A DNA stretch of 64,000 bases from Tatumella sp. JGM118 (GCF_018257515.1 NZ_JAERJR010000005.1:1-64000), one strand, 5' to 3'. Positions 10,251 to 34,547 are shown, numbered from the stretch's first letter. Notes: generated by a model from the letters alone, not told the origin. A program made the numbers and translations.

Positions 10251-10275
10251 AATAAAAAACCCGCCGAAGCGGGTT
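10251..10275 (-). terminator. Alpha operon terminator after rplQ
   Basis: On the minus strand AACCCGC, a TTCG tetraloop and GCGGGTT form a 7-bp stem (10258-10275), followed by TTTTTATT (10251-10258). A textbook Rho-independent terminator 16 bases after the rplQ stop. Confidence 0.9.
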
Positions 10276-10291
10276 CTTTAATTACTGCAAA

Positions 10292-10702
<411 letters not shown>

Positions 10703-10718
10703 TTAACCTGTGATCCGG

Positions 10719-11708
10719 TTACTCATCAGCAATGCTTGCTGGTGGCCAGTTTTCCAGGCGCATGCCCAGAGACAGTCCACGCGAAGCCAGCACGTCTTTG
10801 ATCTCGGTAAGAGATTTTTTCCCAAGGTTAGGCGTCTTAAGAAGCTCAACCTCAGTACGTTGTACCAGATCACCGATGTAGTGGATAGCTTCTGCCTTAA
10901 GGCAGTTAGCAGAGCGGACAGTCAATTCCAGATCGTCAACAGGGCGCAGCAGGATCGGATCGAATTCTGGTTTTTCTTCTTTCACTTCTGGCTGACGAAC
11001 ATCACGTAAGTCAACAAAAGCATCCAGTTGTTCAGCCAGAATGGTCGCCGCACGACGAATCGCCTCTTCAGGATCGATTGTGCCGTTGGTTTCCATTTCG
11101 ATGACCAGCTTGTCCAGGTCGGTACGTTGCTCAACACGAGCTGCTTCAACATTGTAGGCAATACGATCTACAGGGCTGTAGCAAGCATCGACTAACAAAC
11201 GACCGATTGGGCGCTCATCTTCTTCCGAATGAATTCGGGCAGAAGCCGGCACATAACCACGACCACGCTGAACTTTGATACGCATATTAATAGATGCGTT
11301 TTCATCGGTCAGGTGACAAATTACGTGCTGTGGCTTGACGATTTCGACATCACCATCATGGGTAATGTCGGCTGCAGTCACAGGGCCAATGCCAGATTTA
11401 TTCAGGGTCAGGATGACATCATCTTTACCCTGAACTCTTACCGCCAGCCCTTTCAGGTTGAGCAGGATTTCCAGGATATCCTCCTGAACGCCCTCTTTGG
11501 TGCTGTACTCGTGGAGTACACCATCAATTTCAACCTCGGTCACCGCGCAACCCGGCATGGAAGAAAGCAGAATACGGCGCAGTGCATTACCTAAAGTATG
11601 GCCAAAGCCACGCTCTAAAGGCTCAAGGGTCACCTTGGCGTGCGTCGAACTCACTTGCTCGATATCTACCAGGCGCGGTTTTAGAAACTCTGTCACAGAA
11701 CCCTGCAT
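10719..11708 (-). CDS. rpoA: RNA polymerase alpha subunit
   Basis: 329 residues, the same as E. coli. The N-terminal domain (1-235) drives alpha dimerisation and assembly of beta and beta'. A linker around [13 protein letters not shown] leads to the C-terminal domain (about 250-329), which contacts UP elements and activators such as [12 protein letters not shown] and [12 protein letters not shown] are conserved and the tail is [11 protein letters not shown]. Promoter parts in this window that would use this domain include the rrn P1 UP-like tract and the CRP-like site near ppiA. Confidence 0.99.
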
Positions 11709-11734
11709 TGTGTCCTCTCTTTGGTACTCAAGCT

Positions 11735-12373
<639 letters not shown>

Positions 12374-12387
12374 CTAAAAACGGGGCG

Positions 12388-12780
<393 letters not shown>

Positions 12781-12793
12781 TTACCCACCCCGA

Positions 12794-13150
12794 TTATTTC
12801 TTGATCGGTTTGCGCGGACCCTTACGGGTACGTGCATTGGTCTTGGTACGCTGACCGCGAACCGGAAGACCACGACGATGACGCAAACCACGGTAGCAGC
12901 CAAGGTCCATAAGACGCTTGATGCTCAGGGTAACTTCACGACGCAGATCACCTTCAACAACGAACTTGCCAACTGCTTCACGCAGTTGCTCAATCTGTTC
13001 TTCAGACAGCTCACTGATCTTAACATGTTCAGCAATACCCGTTGAGGCACAAATGGCCTTAGAACGAGTTTTACCGATACCGAAAATCGAAGTTAATGCG
13101 ATAACGGTATGTTTATGATCAGGAATGTTAATGCCTGCTATACGGGCCAC
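12794..13150 (-). CDS. rpsM: 30S ribosomal protein S13
   Basis: 118 residues, as in E. coli. S13 sits in the 30S head and contacts the P-site tRNA and the large subunit. The gene begins with GTG ([14 protein letters not shown]), also used in E. coli, where S4 binding to a pseudoknot traps the ribosome at this start. The basic C-terminal tail ([15 protein letters not shown]) is typical. It is the first gene of the alpha operon. Confidence 0.99.
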   Translation of the reverse strand: MARIAGINIPDHKHTVIALTSIFGIGKTRSKAICASTGIAEHVKISELSEEQIEQLREAVGKFVVEGDLRREVTLSIKRLMDLGCYRGLRHRRGLPVRGQRTKTNARTRKGPRKPIKK

Positions 13151-13242
13151 TATGCACTCCTATTACTTATTAACTGCGTGCCATTCTGAAAAGCCCGTTT
13201 TCAGGATACTCAAATGGGAACGCAATAACATACAAAAGATTG
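13148..13242 (-). promoter_or_regulatory. Alpha operon leader, S4 translational operator
   Basis: The stretch before rpsM, read on the minus strand, keeps the features of the E. coli alpha leader: GGCTTTTCAGAATGG, then AATAGGAGTGCATA and the GTG start. In E. coli S4 binds a nested pseudoknot here and blocks initiation. Conservation by eye supports the same control; pairing was not computed. Confidence 0.7.
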
Positions 13243-13261
13243 GCTGGCTAATCTAGCCAGC
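13243..13261 (-). terminator. Hairpin between rpmJ and rpsM
   Basis: Perfect 8-bp inverted repeat GCTGGCTA / TAGCCAGC with a 3-base loop. On the minus strand it is followed by CAATCTTTTG, a weak T tract. It lies at the spc/alpha boundary and resembles the E. coli sequence at this place; partial termination or processing is likely. Confidence 0.6.
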
Positions 13262-13296
13262 TCAACCCGACTTTGCAAGAAAAATATGCGAAAAAA

Positions 13297-14777
<1,481 letters not shown>

Positions 14778-14785
14778 CAGCTCAC

Positions 14786-15918
<1,133 letters not shown>

Positions 15919-15923
15919 CTACC

Positions 15924-16286
<363 letters not shown>

Positions 16287-16820
16287 TTACTTCTTCTTAG
16301 CCTCTTTGGTACGCACGACTTCGTCGGCGTAACGGACACCCTTGCCTTTATAAGGCTCAGGACGACGGTAGGCGCGCAAGTCAGCTGCAACCTGGCCGAT
16401 CACCTGCTTATCAGCGCCTTTCAGCACGATTTCAGTTTGAGTCGGACACTCGGCAGTGATGCCTGCAGGCAGCTGATGTTCAACCGGGTGTGAAAAACCC
16501 AGTGACAGATTAACTGCATTGCCTTTAACAGCAGCACGATAACCAACACCAACCAGCTGCAGCTTCTTGGTGAAGCCTTCGGTAACACCGATAACCATTG
16601 AGTTCAGCAGCGCACGAGTCGTACCTGCCTGAGCCCAACCATCTGCAAAACCTTCGCGTGGAGCGAAAGTCAGCTGATTGTCAGCCTGCTTAACTTCAAC
16701 AGCTTTATTGATAGTACGAGCCAGCTCGCCGTTTTTACCTTTTACCGAAATTTCCTGACCGTTGAGTTTTACCTCTACGCCGGCAGGAATAACGACAGGT
16801 GCTTTAGCAACACGAGACAT
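16287..16820 (-). CDS. rplF: 50S ribosomal protein L6
   Basis: 177 residues, as in E. coli. L6 lies near the sarcin-ricin loop and factor-binding site. Two tandem L6 domains are apparent; the C-terminal one carries [16 protein letters not shown], a conserved rRNA-binding motif. It lies between rpsH and rplR. Confidence 0.99.
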   Translation of the reverse strand: MSRVAKAPVVIPAGVEVKLNGQEISVKGKNGELARTINKAVEVKQADNQLTFAPREGFADGWAQAGTTRALLNSMVIGVTEGFTKKLQLVGVGYRAAVKGNAVNLSLGFSHPVEHQLPAGITAECPTQTEIVLKGADKQVIGQVAADLRAYRRPEPYKGKGVRYADEVVRTKEAKKK

Positions 16821-16832
16821 TGAATCCTCCGA

Positions 16833-17231
<399 letters not shown>

Positions 17232-17258
17232 TTACTCCCGTGATTCAATTGGTGACAA

Positions 17259-17567
<309 letters not shown>

Positions 17568-17578
17568 TTAACCCTACC

Positions 17579-18841
<1,263 letters not shown>

Positions 18842-18909
18842 CTAATGTCAACTACTACTTCGGGACCTAACTTCAGGTCGATTAAAAGCCCCATTATCGA
18901 GGGCGCGGC

Positions 18910-18938
18910 ATTATAACACCGGTTCTCGTAGATGGGTA
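18910..18938 (-). promoter_or_regulatory. spc operon promoter
   Basis: On the minus strand a perfect -10 TATAAT (18910-18915) is followed by GCCGCGCCCTCGATA, as in E. coli Pspc. A poor -35 (TACCCA, 18933-18938, 17-bp spacer) sits just after the S10 terminator, also as in E. coli. The rplN start is about 80 bases downstream. Confidence 0.75.
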
Positions 18939-18939
18939 G

Positions 18940-18970
18940 AAAAAATGAACGGCTCAGACGAGCCGTTCAT
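18940..18970 (-). terminator. S10 operon terminator
   Basis: An 11-bp perfect stem ATGAACGGCTC / GAGCCGTTCAT (18945-18970, 4-base loop) is followed on the minus strand by TTTTTCTACC. It lies 26 bases after the rpsQ stop and just before the spc promoter. Confidence 0.88.
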
Positions 18971-18996
18971 CTATTTTTCACAGAAAAGTGATTCTA

Positions 18997-20925
<1,929 letters not shown>

Positions 20926-20930
20926 CTACC

Positions 20931-21212
<282 letters not shown>

Positions 21213-21225
21213 TTATCCTCTAAAA

Positions 21226-23618
<2,393 letters not shown>

Positions 23619-23637
23619 TTAATCGCTCGTAACCTGA

Positions 23638-24128
<491 letters not shown>

Positions 24129-24156
24129 ATTATACGTATATTTCAGCGCTTGGCAA
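24129..24156 (-). promoter_or_regulatory. S10 operon promoter
   Basis: Minus-strand -35 TTGCCA (24151-24156) and -10 TATAAT (24129-24134) with a 16-bp spacer, followed by GCGCGGGCTTG, as in E. coli PS10. Strong match and expected place. Confidence 0.85.
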
Positions 24157-24326
24157 GGGGTGCTTCGTTTTTAACCGATACTATTGCATCATCTCTCCGG
24201 CCCCGGAAGATAGTTTTGTACTGCGATGATACATCCCGGAACCCGGCACTCGCACTGTCATTTCCCCGCTTTGCCTCTGCAACCCCCTGCGGCACTCTTA
24301 CGGGAGTCTCGTCTGCAAAGAGGTGT

Positions 24327-25103
24327 ATGTTGCTACTCTTCATCTTTATTCTTGGCAGTATCCACGGAAGTTTCATCGCACTCCTGGCTGACCGTTATTT
24401 ACCAGGTAAGTCCCTCCCCTGCTCTCTGCGGGCGCTGGTAATACCGCCCTCTTCCTGTACGCAGTGTCACCATCCGCTTGCCTGGTTCGAACTTATTCCC
24501 GTCATCAGCTTCATCGGATTATTGGGAGCCTGTCGCTATTGCCGGCAGGCTCTGCCCGTTCACCTGCTGTATATGGAAATCCTGACGGGGCTTTTTTGGC
24601 TATCGGTCAGTACGATCTTTCCTTCCCCTTTCCAATGGGCGGCAGCCTTACTCAATTATTCCTTGCTCTGTCTGCTGGCCAGTACCGACCGCCGGTATAT
24701 GCTGCTACCGGACGGGATGGTATTTATTCTCCTGTGGTCCGGGTTGCTGCTTTCTCCGGCCTTTACTTATCCTGACCTGTACTCACGGCTATTGGGGGTC
24801 TGTTGCGGGTATCTTTTTTTGTATGTGATTAACCTGGGGTATCGTCACTACCGGTACAGGGAGGGGATCGGTGAAGGGGATATGAAATTGCTGGCGGCTA
24901 TCGGGGCATGGAATGGCTGGCAGTCTCTGGCACCGGTTATCATCATCGCCTCCGCTTATGCGTTGTGCGAACTGATTTACCGGCGAACATTAATGACCAG
25001 TTTCCGGGATTCGCTCCCGCTACCGTTCGGATATTTTTTATCGATAGCGGGTGCATGCTGGTTTCTGGTGCAGAATCTGCCTATCCGGCTGCCTGCTCTT
25101 TAA
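24327..25103 (+). CDS. Type IV prepilin peptidase / N-methyltransferase
   Basis: 258 residues from the ATG at 24327. It cleaves the leader of type IV prepilins or pseudopilins and methylates the new N-terminus, in the inner membrane. The N-terminal domain has two CxxC pairs (SSCTQC, CRYC), as in PilD/GspO; E. coli GspO/PppA forms at this locus can lack them. The aspartyl-protease residues are seen in [11 protein letters not shown] and GEGDMK (GxGD motif). Six to eight hydrophobic segments follow. The frame extends upstream to 24009 but that part covers the S10 promoter and leader and does not resemble a protein domain. Its end overlaps bfr by 23 bases, tail to tail. Confidence 0.85.
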   Translation: MLLLFIFILGSIHGSFIALLADRYLPGKSLPCSLRALVIPPSSCTQCHHPLAWFELIPVISFIGLLGACRYCRQALPVHLLYMEILTGLFWLSVSTIFPSPFQWAAALLNYSLLCLLASTDRRYMLLPDGMVFILLWSGLLLSPAFTYPDLYSRLLGVCCGYLFLYVINLGYRHYRYREGIGEGDMKLLAAIGAWNGWQSLAPVIIIASAYALCELIYRRTLMTSFRDSLPLPFGYFLSIAGACWFLVQNLPIRLPAL

Positions 25104-25563
25104 TCTGAGTCTGAATATAATTCTGTATACCCACGCGGGTAATCAATTCGAGCTCTGTTTCCAGCCAGTCGATATGGTGCTCTTCATCGGCAAGGATTTC
25201 TATCAGCAGATCCCGCGTCACATAATCATGGACTTTATCGGCATGGGCGATGGCTTCACGTAAATCAGTCGCACCTTCAAGTTCCAGGCTGAGATCTGAC
25301 CGCAGCATTTCTTCCACATCCTCGCCGATGCGTAATTTTCCAAGATCCTGCAGGTTAGGGATACCTTCCAGAAATAAAATACGCTCGATGTATTTATCAG
25401 CATGTTTCATTTCATCTATCGACTCATGATACTCAATATCATTGAGCCGGCTCAGACCCCAGTTTCGGAACATACGGGCATGCAGAAAATACTGATTGAT
25501 AGCCACCAGTTCATTACCGAGAAGTTTATTCAGATGAGTTATAACTTTCTTATCGCCTTTCAT
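25081..25563 (-). CDS. bfr: Bacterioferritin
   Basis: 160 residues (E. coli 158). The 24-mer oxidises Fe(II) and stores iron as ferric mineral, with haem b at the dimer interface. Haem ligand Met-52 and the ferroxidase residues Glu-18, Glu-51, His-54, Glu-94, Glu-127 and His-130 are all present. A strong AGGAAG ribosome-binding site precedes the ATG. It lies 104 bases after bfd, whose product releases iron by reducing Bfr; the two are probably cotranscribed or have separate promoters in the gap. Confidence 0.97.
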   Translation of the reverse strand: MKGDKKVITHLNKLLGNELVAINQYFLHARMFRNWGLSRLNDIEYHESIDEMKHADKYIERILFLEGIPNLQDLGKLRIGEDVEEMLRSDLSLELEGATDLREAIAHADKVHDYVTRDLLIEILADEEHHIDWLETELELITRVGIQNYIQTQIKEQAAG

Positions 25564-25667
25564 AGTACTTCCTCCGCTTCCAGTTACTTTCAGAGTAGTT
25601 GGGAGCTCCCGGAAGTCAAAAGACAGAAAGGCTATAAAGCAGGCGGTTTTCTTATAGATAAAAGAAG

Positions 25668-25862
25668 TCAGGCGGAGCGGAGATAGATGACCATTGAGTC
25701 CTGTTCATGCTCCAGTATTTGTCGTGCAGACCGCAGACATTTACCACACTGTGTTCCGACCGGGACAAAACGTTGTAATTCTTTCAGTGACGATGGCTGA
25801 TGCTGACGGATAACCGCGCGGATAGATTTGTCGCTGATGCCATGACATAAACAAACATACAT
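25668..25862 (-). CDS. bfd: Bacterioferritin-associated ferredoxin
   Basis: 64 residues, as in E. coli. The small [2Fe-2S] protein passes electrons to bacterioferritin to mobilise stored iron. The four cluster Cys are at 4, 6, 39 and 42 (CLC and CGKC). The Bfd/BFD-like fold is the same as in NirB and CooF-type proteins. A promoter with a Fur-like box lies upstream (25901-25929), suiting expression when iron is scarce. Confidence 0.96.
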   Translation of the reverse strand: MYVCLCHGISDKSIRAVIRQHQPSSLKELQRFVPVGTQCGKCLRSARQILEHEQDSMVIYLRSA

Positions 25863-25900
25863 ATTACAACCCTGACCTTACTGTATATTTTTCATGCACC

Positions 25901-25929
25901 ATCATAGATGAGAATGGTTTGCATTACAA
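25901..25929 (-). promoter_or_regulatory. bfd promoter with Fur-like box
   Basis: Minus-strand -35 TTGTAA (25924-25929), 17-bp spacer, -10 TATGAT (25901-25906). The spacer holds TGCAAACCATTCTCA (25909-25923), which matches the 7-1-7 Fur motif TGATAATNATTATCA at 10 of 14 positions, with 6 of 7 in the right half. Repressor bound here would block polymerase. The promoter match is observed; Fur control is inferred. Confidence 0.6.
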
Positions 25930-25971
25930 TAAGGATTTTCATTTATGGCTTTGGTTCTCTGTCTGCAGCCA

Positions 25972-25997
25972 TAAAAAAAGGGCGCTTATGCGCCCTT
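25972..25997 (-). terminator. str operon terminator after tuf
   Basis: Stem AAGGGCGC / GCGCCCTT with a 4-base loop (25978-25997), followed on the minus strand by a run of T (25972-25979). It lies 31 bases after the tuf stop. Confidence 0.9.
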
Positions 25998-26027
25998 CTC
26001 ATCAGGATGTTTCTAAACTATCGGCAA

Positions 26028-27236
<1,209 letters not shown>

Positions 27237-27279
27237 TCATCATCTGATGAAGGCATCTGTTCAAAATTAAACCGTGGTA

Positions 27280-29418
<2,139 letters not shown>

Positions 29419-29487
29419 TCATTGTAAGTAAACCACGGCGGGTTTGCTTCAGAAGCGTCCGCCGGGTTAACAACTACACCGTGGTGA

Positions 29488-30532
<1,045 letters not shown>

Positions 30533-30553
30533 GAAATAACCAATACTTCTGTG

Positions 30554-30841
30554 CTACCAGGCGAGCTGTTGTGGGTGACGAATCGTTAATTCAACGAACC
30601 CATTATAGCCTACCTTGTGCATATTGGGTGAAATTTGTTCAGCCAGGCCGCGGGCCTGAAGGTCATCTTCCAGCACATAAATTGTTGCGGGGGATGCCAG
30701 CAGCATTTCCGCGAAAGGATTACCTTTAAGGGCTGCCAGTACGCCATCCTGTAACAGTAAGACGTCATCATCCGCGCCCAGCAATGAGATACGGCCCGTA
30801 ACATCACTCTGCCAGGGTGAATGCATTAATGTATGTAACAT
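30554..30841 (-). CDS. tusB: Sulfur relay protein TusB
   Basis: 95 residues, as in E. coli TusB (DsrH-like). TusBCD is a heterohexamer that passes persulfide sulfur from TusA to TusE and MnmA for 2-thiouridine at the tRNA wobble base. MLHTLMHSPWQSD at the N-terminus and VLEDDLQARGL are consistent with the family. It is the last gene of yheO-tusDCB and lies just before Pstr. Confidence 0.9.
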   Translation of the reverse strand: MLHTLMHSPWQSDVTGRISLLGADDDVLLLQDGVLAALKGNPFAEMLLASPATIYVLEDDLQARGLAEQISPNMHKVGYNGFVELTIRHPQQLAW

Positions 30842-30854
30842 GGGTAGTTTTATC

Positions 30855-31214
30855 TCAGAAGGTGACGATTCTGTCGTAATTATTCAGACAATGCCTTAAC
30901 GCCATTGGTTCCAGGATTTCCGCATTCAGTATCCATGCCGTCTCCTCCGGGATCCCCCGACGGGTCAGCGACGCCTTACATAAATAACATTGCTCAATGT
31001 CATAAAGTGATAATACACCGAACGTTGCCGCATAATGTCGTGACAAAATTTTATCAGGCTGCTGGCCCGGCAGTAACTGGAGGACACCGTCTCCCAGAAA
31101 AAACACTCCGCACTGATCATTCAGAGCAGCGGTGGCCAGCAACGCATCCAGCCCTTCCCGCCCTGCACTGCTACCATGCGGAGCCGAGGTGAAAATAAAC
31201 GCGACACGATTCAT
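30855..31214 (-). CDS. tusC: Sulfur relay protein TusC
   Basis: 119 residues, as in E. coli TusC (DsrF-like). The N-terminal [28 protein letters not shown] is the DsrE-fold motif. It forms the core of the TusBCD complex. It overlaps tusD by one base and is 13 bases from tusB, so the three are translated together. Confidence 0.92.
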   Translation of the reverse strand: MNRVAFIFTSAPHGSSAGREGLDALLATAALNDQCGVFFLGDGVLQLLPGQQPDKILSRHYAATFGVLSLYDIEQCYLCKASLTRRGIPEETAWILNAEILEPMALRHCLNNYDRIVTF

Positions 31215-31600
31215 CAGAACTCTACCAGACGATCACAGGTTAATGCAGCTTCAGCAAAGGCGCCAAGGCCTGCCAGTACAAATCCTTGTTGCAGGTTTGC
31301 GACGGGTAACTGTAACCGGGCCGCCTCTGCGGAATCAATGACCCCACGCCGTAACGCCGCGGCCACGCAGATATGCAAGCCGGTACCGTGCTGTTCATGC
31401 AGCTTTTGCCATTCCCGTACAATATCCACTTCGTCACTGGCGGGTGCCGTCAGCAGGTTGGCATTGAGAACGCCTTCACGGTAGAAGAACACCGTATCCA
31501 GTTGCTGGCCGGCAGCAAGAAGTGCACGGGCAAACAGCAGTGCACTGGTCGATTGCTGCGTCCCGTAAGGTGCGCCGGTCACCAGCAATGCATAGCGCAT
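31214..31600 (-). CDS. tusD: Sulfurtransferase TusD
   Basis: 128 residues, as in E. coli. TusD takes sulfur onto Cys-78 (LHICVAAA), which is present. The DsrE fold starts [27 protein letters not shown]. The start overlaps the yheO stop by one base (TGATG). Confidence 0.95.
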   Translation of the reverse strand: MRYALLVTGAPYGTQQSTSALLFARALLAAGQQLDTVFFYREGVLNANLLTAPASDEVDIVREWQKLHEQHGTGLHICVAAALRRGVIDSAEAARLQLPVANLQQGFVLAGLGAFAEAALTCDRLVEF

Positions 31601-32322
31601 CAGCGATCGCCTCCCTGAAATTCACCGTTTTTAAACTGCCGGATATAGAGATATACCGTATGTTTGGAGATATCCAACCGATCGGCGACCTGATTAATCG
31701 CATCTTTAATATCGAAAATGCCTTTTTCATAGAGGTTCAGCACGATCTGTCTGTTCTTTGCATTATTCGCGACATTCCGGTCATTAGTGACCTCTTCTAT
31801 CGTGAATTCCAATGTCTGAGCCACCAGGTCATCCACTGAACTGGCAAAATTCACGCTTGAATCTACCTGATGCAGTTCCGGAGGCATAAACGTCGACATA
31901 ATCTGAGAGAACGGGACATCCAGATTCATGTTAATACACAATAAGCCGATAACCCGCTGCTCACGATTGCGAATGGCAATCGTCACCGATTTCATGAGTA
32001 CCCCGCTCTTGGCGCGGGTAAAGTAGGCGCGGGAGACATTACTGTCTTCCCCCTGCAGGTCATGTAACATCCGCAGGGCCAAATCAGTGATAGGTGAGCC
32101 GACCTGTCTGCCGGTATGCTCGCCATTGGCGATACGTATTGCTGAGCACGTCAGGTTATCCAGAGAATGCAGCACAATTTCACAATGCGACCCAATCAGC
32201 ATCGCCAGACCGTCTACGACCGACTCGTAAGATTTCAGGATCTCGTAGTCTGACGGTTCAAAAGACGGTTGCTCCGGAATTTCATAAACAGAGGCATCGC
32301 CAGGATTAAAAGGATTAGACAT
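31600..32322 (-). CDS. yheO: YheO family transcriptional regulator
   Basis: 240 residues from the ATG at 32322, exactly the E. coli length. An N-terminal PAS-like domain (about 30-140; [24 protein letters not shown]) is followed by a C-terminal helix-turn-helix (about 190-230; [28 protein letters not shown]). Related proteins include DNA-binding regulators of amino-acid catabolism. The ligand and targets are unknown. It heads the tusDCB genes. An upstream extension to 32379 is not supported by the family. Confidence 0.9.
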   Translation of the reverse strand: MSNPFNPGDASVYEIPEQPSFEPSDYEILKSYESVVDGLAMLIGSHCEIVLHSLDNLTCSAIRIANGEHTGRQVGSPITDLALRMLHDLQGEDSNVSRAYFTRAKSGVLMKSVTIAIRNREQRVIGLLCINMNLDVPFSQIMSTFMPPELHQVDSSVNFASSVDDLVAQTLEFTIEEVTNDRNVANNAKNRQIVLNLYEKGIFDIKDAINQVADRLDISKHTVYLYIRQFKNGEFQGGDR

Positions 32323-32457
32323 CACAGATATTACCCTACATAGCAGGAGCCTGTCATAAGCACTGCCGGGCAGACTCAAATAGTAAAAACATCAGAGGGA
32401 TCAGTCTGGCAAATGTCGATGACATAAACCAGCGTTTTTATTCTGCGCGGGGGGAAG

Positions 32458-32482
32458 ACACCGCCGCAGAGCGCGGCGGTGT
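32458..32482. repeat. Inverted repeat downstream of fkpA
   Basis: Perfect 10-bp arms ACACCGCCGC / GCGGCGGTGT with a 5-base loop, 7 bases after the fkpA stop. No T run follows on the minus strand, so it is a stable mRNA 3' end or weak terminator for fkpA. Confidence 0.7.
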
Positions 32483-32488
32483 AAAGTA

Positions 32489-33307
32489 TTACTGGGCTGC
32501 TTTGGTCTGGCTGTCAGCTGTCGGTGCTTTAGCCGCATCGTCAGTTTTAGGTGCCGGTTTAACATCCAGTAATTCGACCTGGAATACCAGGGTGGAATTT
32601 GGCGGGATACCCGGAACACCGTTCTGGCCGTAAGCTAAGTCTGGCGGGATCACCAGCTCAATTTTACCGCCTTTCTTCACGTGCTTCAGACCTTCGGTCC
32701 AGCCAGGGATCACACCGTCAAGACGGAAAGTCAGAGGCTCGCCACGCTTGTAGGAGTTGTCGAACTCAGTCCCGTTGACCAGAGTCCCTTTGTAGTTGAC
32801 GACAACCGTATCGCTGTCAACCGGCGCCGGGCCAGTCCCTTCTTTCTCTACTTTGTAAAGCAGGCCGCTGGCCGTTTTCTTCACGCCGCTTTCTTTCGCG
32901 AATTTCGCCGCGAATGCATCACCTTTTTCTGCATTCTCTTTCGCGTCTTTTTCCATTTTAGCCTGAGCTGCCGCTTTTACATTCCCTTCAAACGTTTTCA
33001 GGGTTTGTTCAATTTCAGCATCAGATAATTTGCTCTTACCTGCAAATGCATCCTGCACACCGGCAATCAGGAGTTTTTTGTCAAGCTTGATACCAAGCTT
33101 CTCTTGTTCCTTCAGAGAGTTGTCCATGTAACGACCCAGAGAGGCCCCCAGAGCGTAGGCCGATTGCTGTGACTGATCTTTAAATGCAGCATTGGTCGGT
33201 GCCTGCTCTGTGGTCGTTGTTGCTGATGTTGCAGCCATAACTGCAGGTGCATTCAGCGCAACAGCCAGGGTGGTCGCTAACAATGAGACTTTAAACAATG
33301 ATTTCAT
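32489..33307 (-). CDS. fkpA: Periplasmic FKBP-type peptidyl-prolyl isomerase FkpA
   Basis: 272 residues (E. coli 270). A signal peptide (about 1-25, ends AVMA) sends it to the periplasm. The N-terminal dimerisation/chaperone part (about 26-150) is followed by an FKBP domain (about 155-250) with VNYKGTLVNGTEFDNSY and PGWTEGLKHVKKGGK. It acts as chaperone and prolyl isomerase on outer-membrane and periplasmic proteins. In E. coli it belongs to the sigma-E regulon, which fits the promoter seen at 33421-33448. The Gln/Ala-rich C-terminus (TADSQTKAAQ) is slightly longer than in E. coli. Confidence 0.96.
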   Translation of the reverse strand: MKSLFKVSLLATTLAVALNAPAVMAATSATTTTEQAPTNAAFKDQSQQSAYALGASLGRYMDNSLKEQEKLGIKLDKKLLIAGVQDAFAGKSKLSDAEIEQTLKTFEGNVKAAAQAKMEKDAKENAEKGDAFAAKFAKESGVKKTASGLLYKVEKEGTGPAPVDSDTVVVNYKGTLVNGTEFDNSYKRGEPLTFRLDGVIPGWTEGLKHVKKGGKIELVIPPDLAYGQNGVPGIPPNSTLVFQVELLDVKPAPKTDDAAKAPTADSQTKAAQ

Positions 33308-33420
33308 CCATATCTCCCAACCGAAGTCCAGGACCCCGGTGATTGTTGTGTTTTAATTGCTCACACTATAACGGTATATGACAGTGTTAACACTGCCACC
33401 ACAATGATTCTCTGTTAACC

Positions 33421-33448
33421 TCCGACCTTTTTTGCATCAGGAAGTTTC
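33421..33448 (-). promoter_or_regulatory. Sigma-E type promoter of fkpA
   Basis: Minus-strand -35 GAAACTT (33442-33448; consensus GGAACTT, 6 of 7) and -10 TCGGA (33421-33425; consensus TCTGA, 4 of 5) with exactly 16 bp between. It lies about 110 bases before the fkpA start. fkpA is a known sigma-E target in E. coli, supporting the call. Confidence 0.6.
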
Positions 33449-33590
33449 AAAGATTATTGGGGTATGAGAGTAAATTTCAAGTTTACAACGTGGCTGGTCT
33501 GCAAAATTCAGGTAATTTCCCTCCACCGGGACTCGAATAAAATGCCGGGATCGCGCATCATGGCGCGCAAAGAGACAGCGAGGAAAACTA

Positions 33591-33809
33591 ATGCAGATAA
33601 CCGAATGGGAAAAACATCTGGAAGCGCTTGAAAGCAAAATTGCTTTTCAGGAACTGACTATCGAGGAGCTGAACCAGACTGTGGTCCGGCATGAACTCGA
33701 GATGGCAAGATTACGTGAACAATTCCGTCTGTTAGCTGACAAGCTTAAGACAGCAGCACCGTCATTGGTTGCCCCGCAATCTGAAGAGATACCGCCCCCG
33801 CATTATTAA
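33591..33809 (+). CDS. slyX: SlyX family protein
   Basis: 72 residues, as in E. coli SlyX. It is a short coiled-coil protein (WEKHLEALESKIAFQELTIEELNQTVVRHELEMARLREQFRLL) with a Pro/His-rich end. Function is unknown. It is divergent from fkpA and convergent with slyD, sharing a bidirectional terminator at 33818-33847. GAGGAAAA precedes the ATG. Confidence 0.92.
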   Translation: MQITEWEKHLEALESKIAFQELTIEELNQTVVRHELEMARLREQFRLLADKLKTAAPSLVAPQSEEIPPPHY

Positions 33810-33817
33810 TGCGGTCA

Positions 33818-33847
33818 ACAAAAAGCCGCTCGTCAGCGGCTTTTTGT
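33818..33847. terminator. Bidirectional terminator between slyX and slyD
   Basis: A 13-bp perfect stem ACAAAAAGCCGCT / AGCGGCTTTTTGT with a 4-base loop. Five T residues end the stem on either strand. Confidence 0.88.
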
Positions 33848-33857
33848 TCAGGACAGA

Positions 33858-34400
33858 TTAGTGGTGGCAGCCGCAACCGCCAGTTCCGCAACCTTCCTGA
33901 CCGTGATCATGGTCGTGGCCATGCTCATGACCATTTTCGCCGTGCACATGGCCGTGGGCCAGCTCTTCAGCGGTCGCTTCACGGATAGCAATGACTTCGA
34001 CATTGAAGCTCAGGTTCTGGCCTGCCAGCATATGGTTGCCATCAACCACAACATAATCATCACCGACTTCGGTGATTTCAACCGGTACCGGGCCCTGATC
34101 GGTTTCAGCCAGGAAACGCATACCTACCTGCAGTTCATCAACACCGACAAAAACGTCTTTCGGTACACGCTGAACCAGGTTGTCATCATACTGACCGTAC
34201 GCATCGTTGGCCGGGATGTTAACGTCAAACTTATCACCTGCTTCATGGTTTTCCAGTGCCTTTTCCAGACCAGAAATCAGGGAACCATGACCGTGCAGGT
34301 AATCCAGCGGTGCATTTGCAGGGGATTCATCAACTAATACCCCATCTTCTGTACGTACCTGATAAGCAAGGCTGACAACCAGGTCTTTTGCTACTTTCAT
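33858..34400 (-). CDS. slyD: FKBP-type peptidyl-prolyl isomerase and metallochaperone SlyD
   Basis: 180 residues from the ATG at 34400 (E. coli 196). SlyD combines a prolyl isomerase domain with an inserted IF chaperone domain and a His/Cys-rich tail that binds Ni(II) for hydrogenase maturation. The FKBP core starts DLVVSLAYQVRTEDG and the inserted flap includes NIPANDAYGQYDDNLVQRV. The tail from about residue 149 holds ten His and three Cys, which is fewer than in E. coli, so metal capacity may be lower. The longer upstream frame lacks family support; AGGAGA precedes this ATG. Confidence 0.95.
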   Translation of the reverse strand: MKVAKDLVVSLAYQVRTEDGVLVDESPANAPLDYLHGHGSLISGLEKALENHEAGDKFDVNIPANDAYGQYDDNLVQRVPKDVFVGVDELQVGMRFLAETDQGPVPVEITEVGDDYVVVDGNHMLAGQNLSFNVEVIAIREATAEELAHGHVHGENGHEHGHDHDHGQEGCGTGGCGCHH

Positions 34401-34547
34401 GATATCTCCTAACCGTTGAGAGCTATATTCCCGTCTCATTGGTCTATTTTTGCCTGCAATAACACCAACCAGAAAGGTCCTGACCGGGAAAAACATAAAC
34501 TGATTTCCTCTCCGGTCTTAGTGGTGGCAATTGTAACGAAATTCAAT

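Noticed and set aside
25599..25608. 10-bp palindrome GGGAGCTCCC before bfr
   Set aside because: Short, contains a SacI-type core and can occur by chance; no promoter match around it.
32458..32482. fkpA hairpin as Rho-independent terminator
   Set aside because: The stem is strong but no T run follows on the minus strand, so it is listed only as a repeat.
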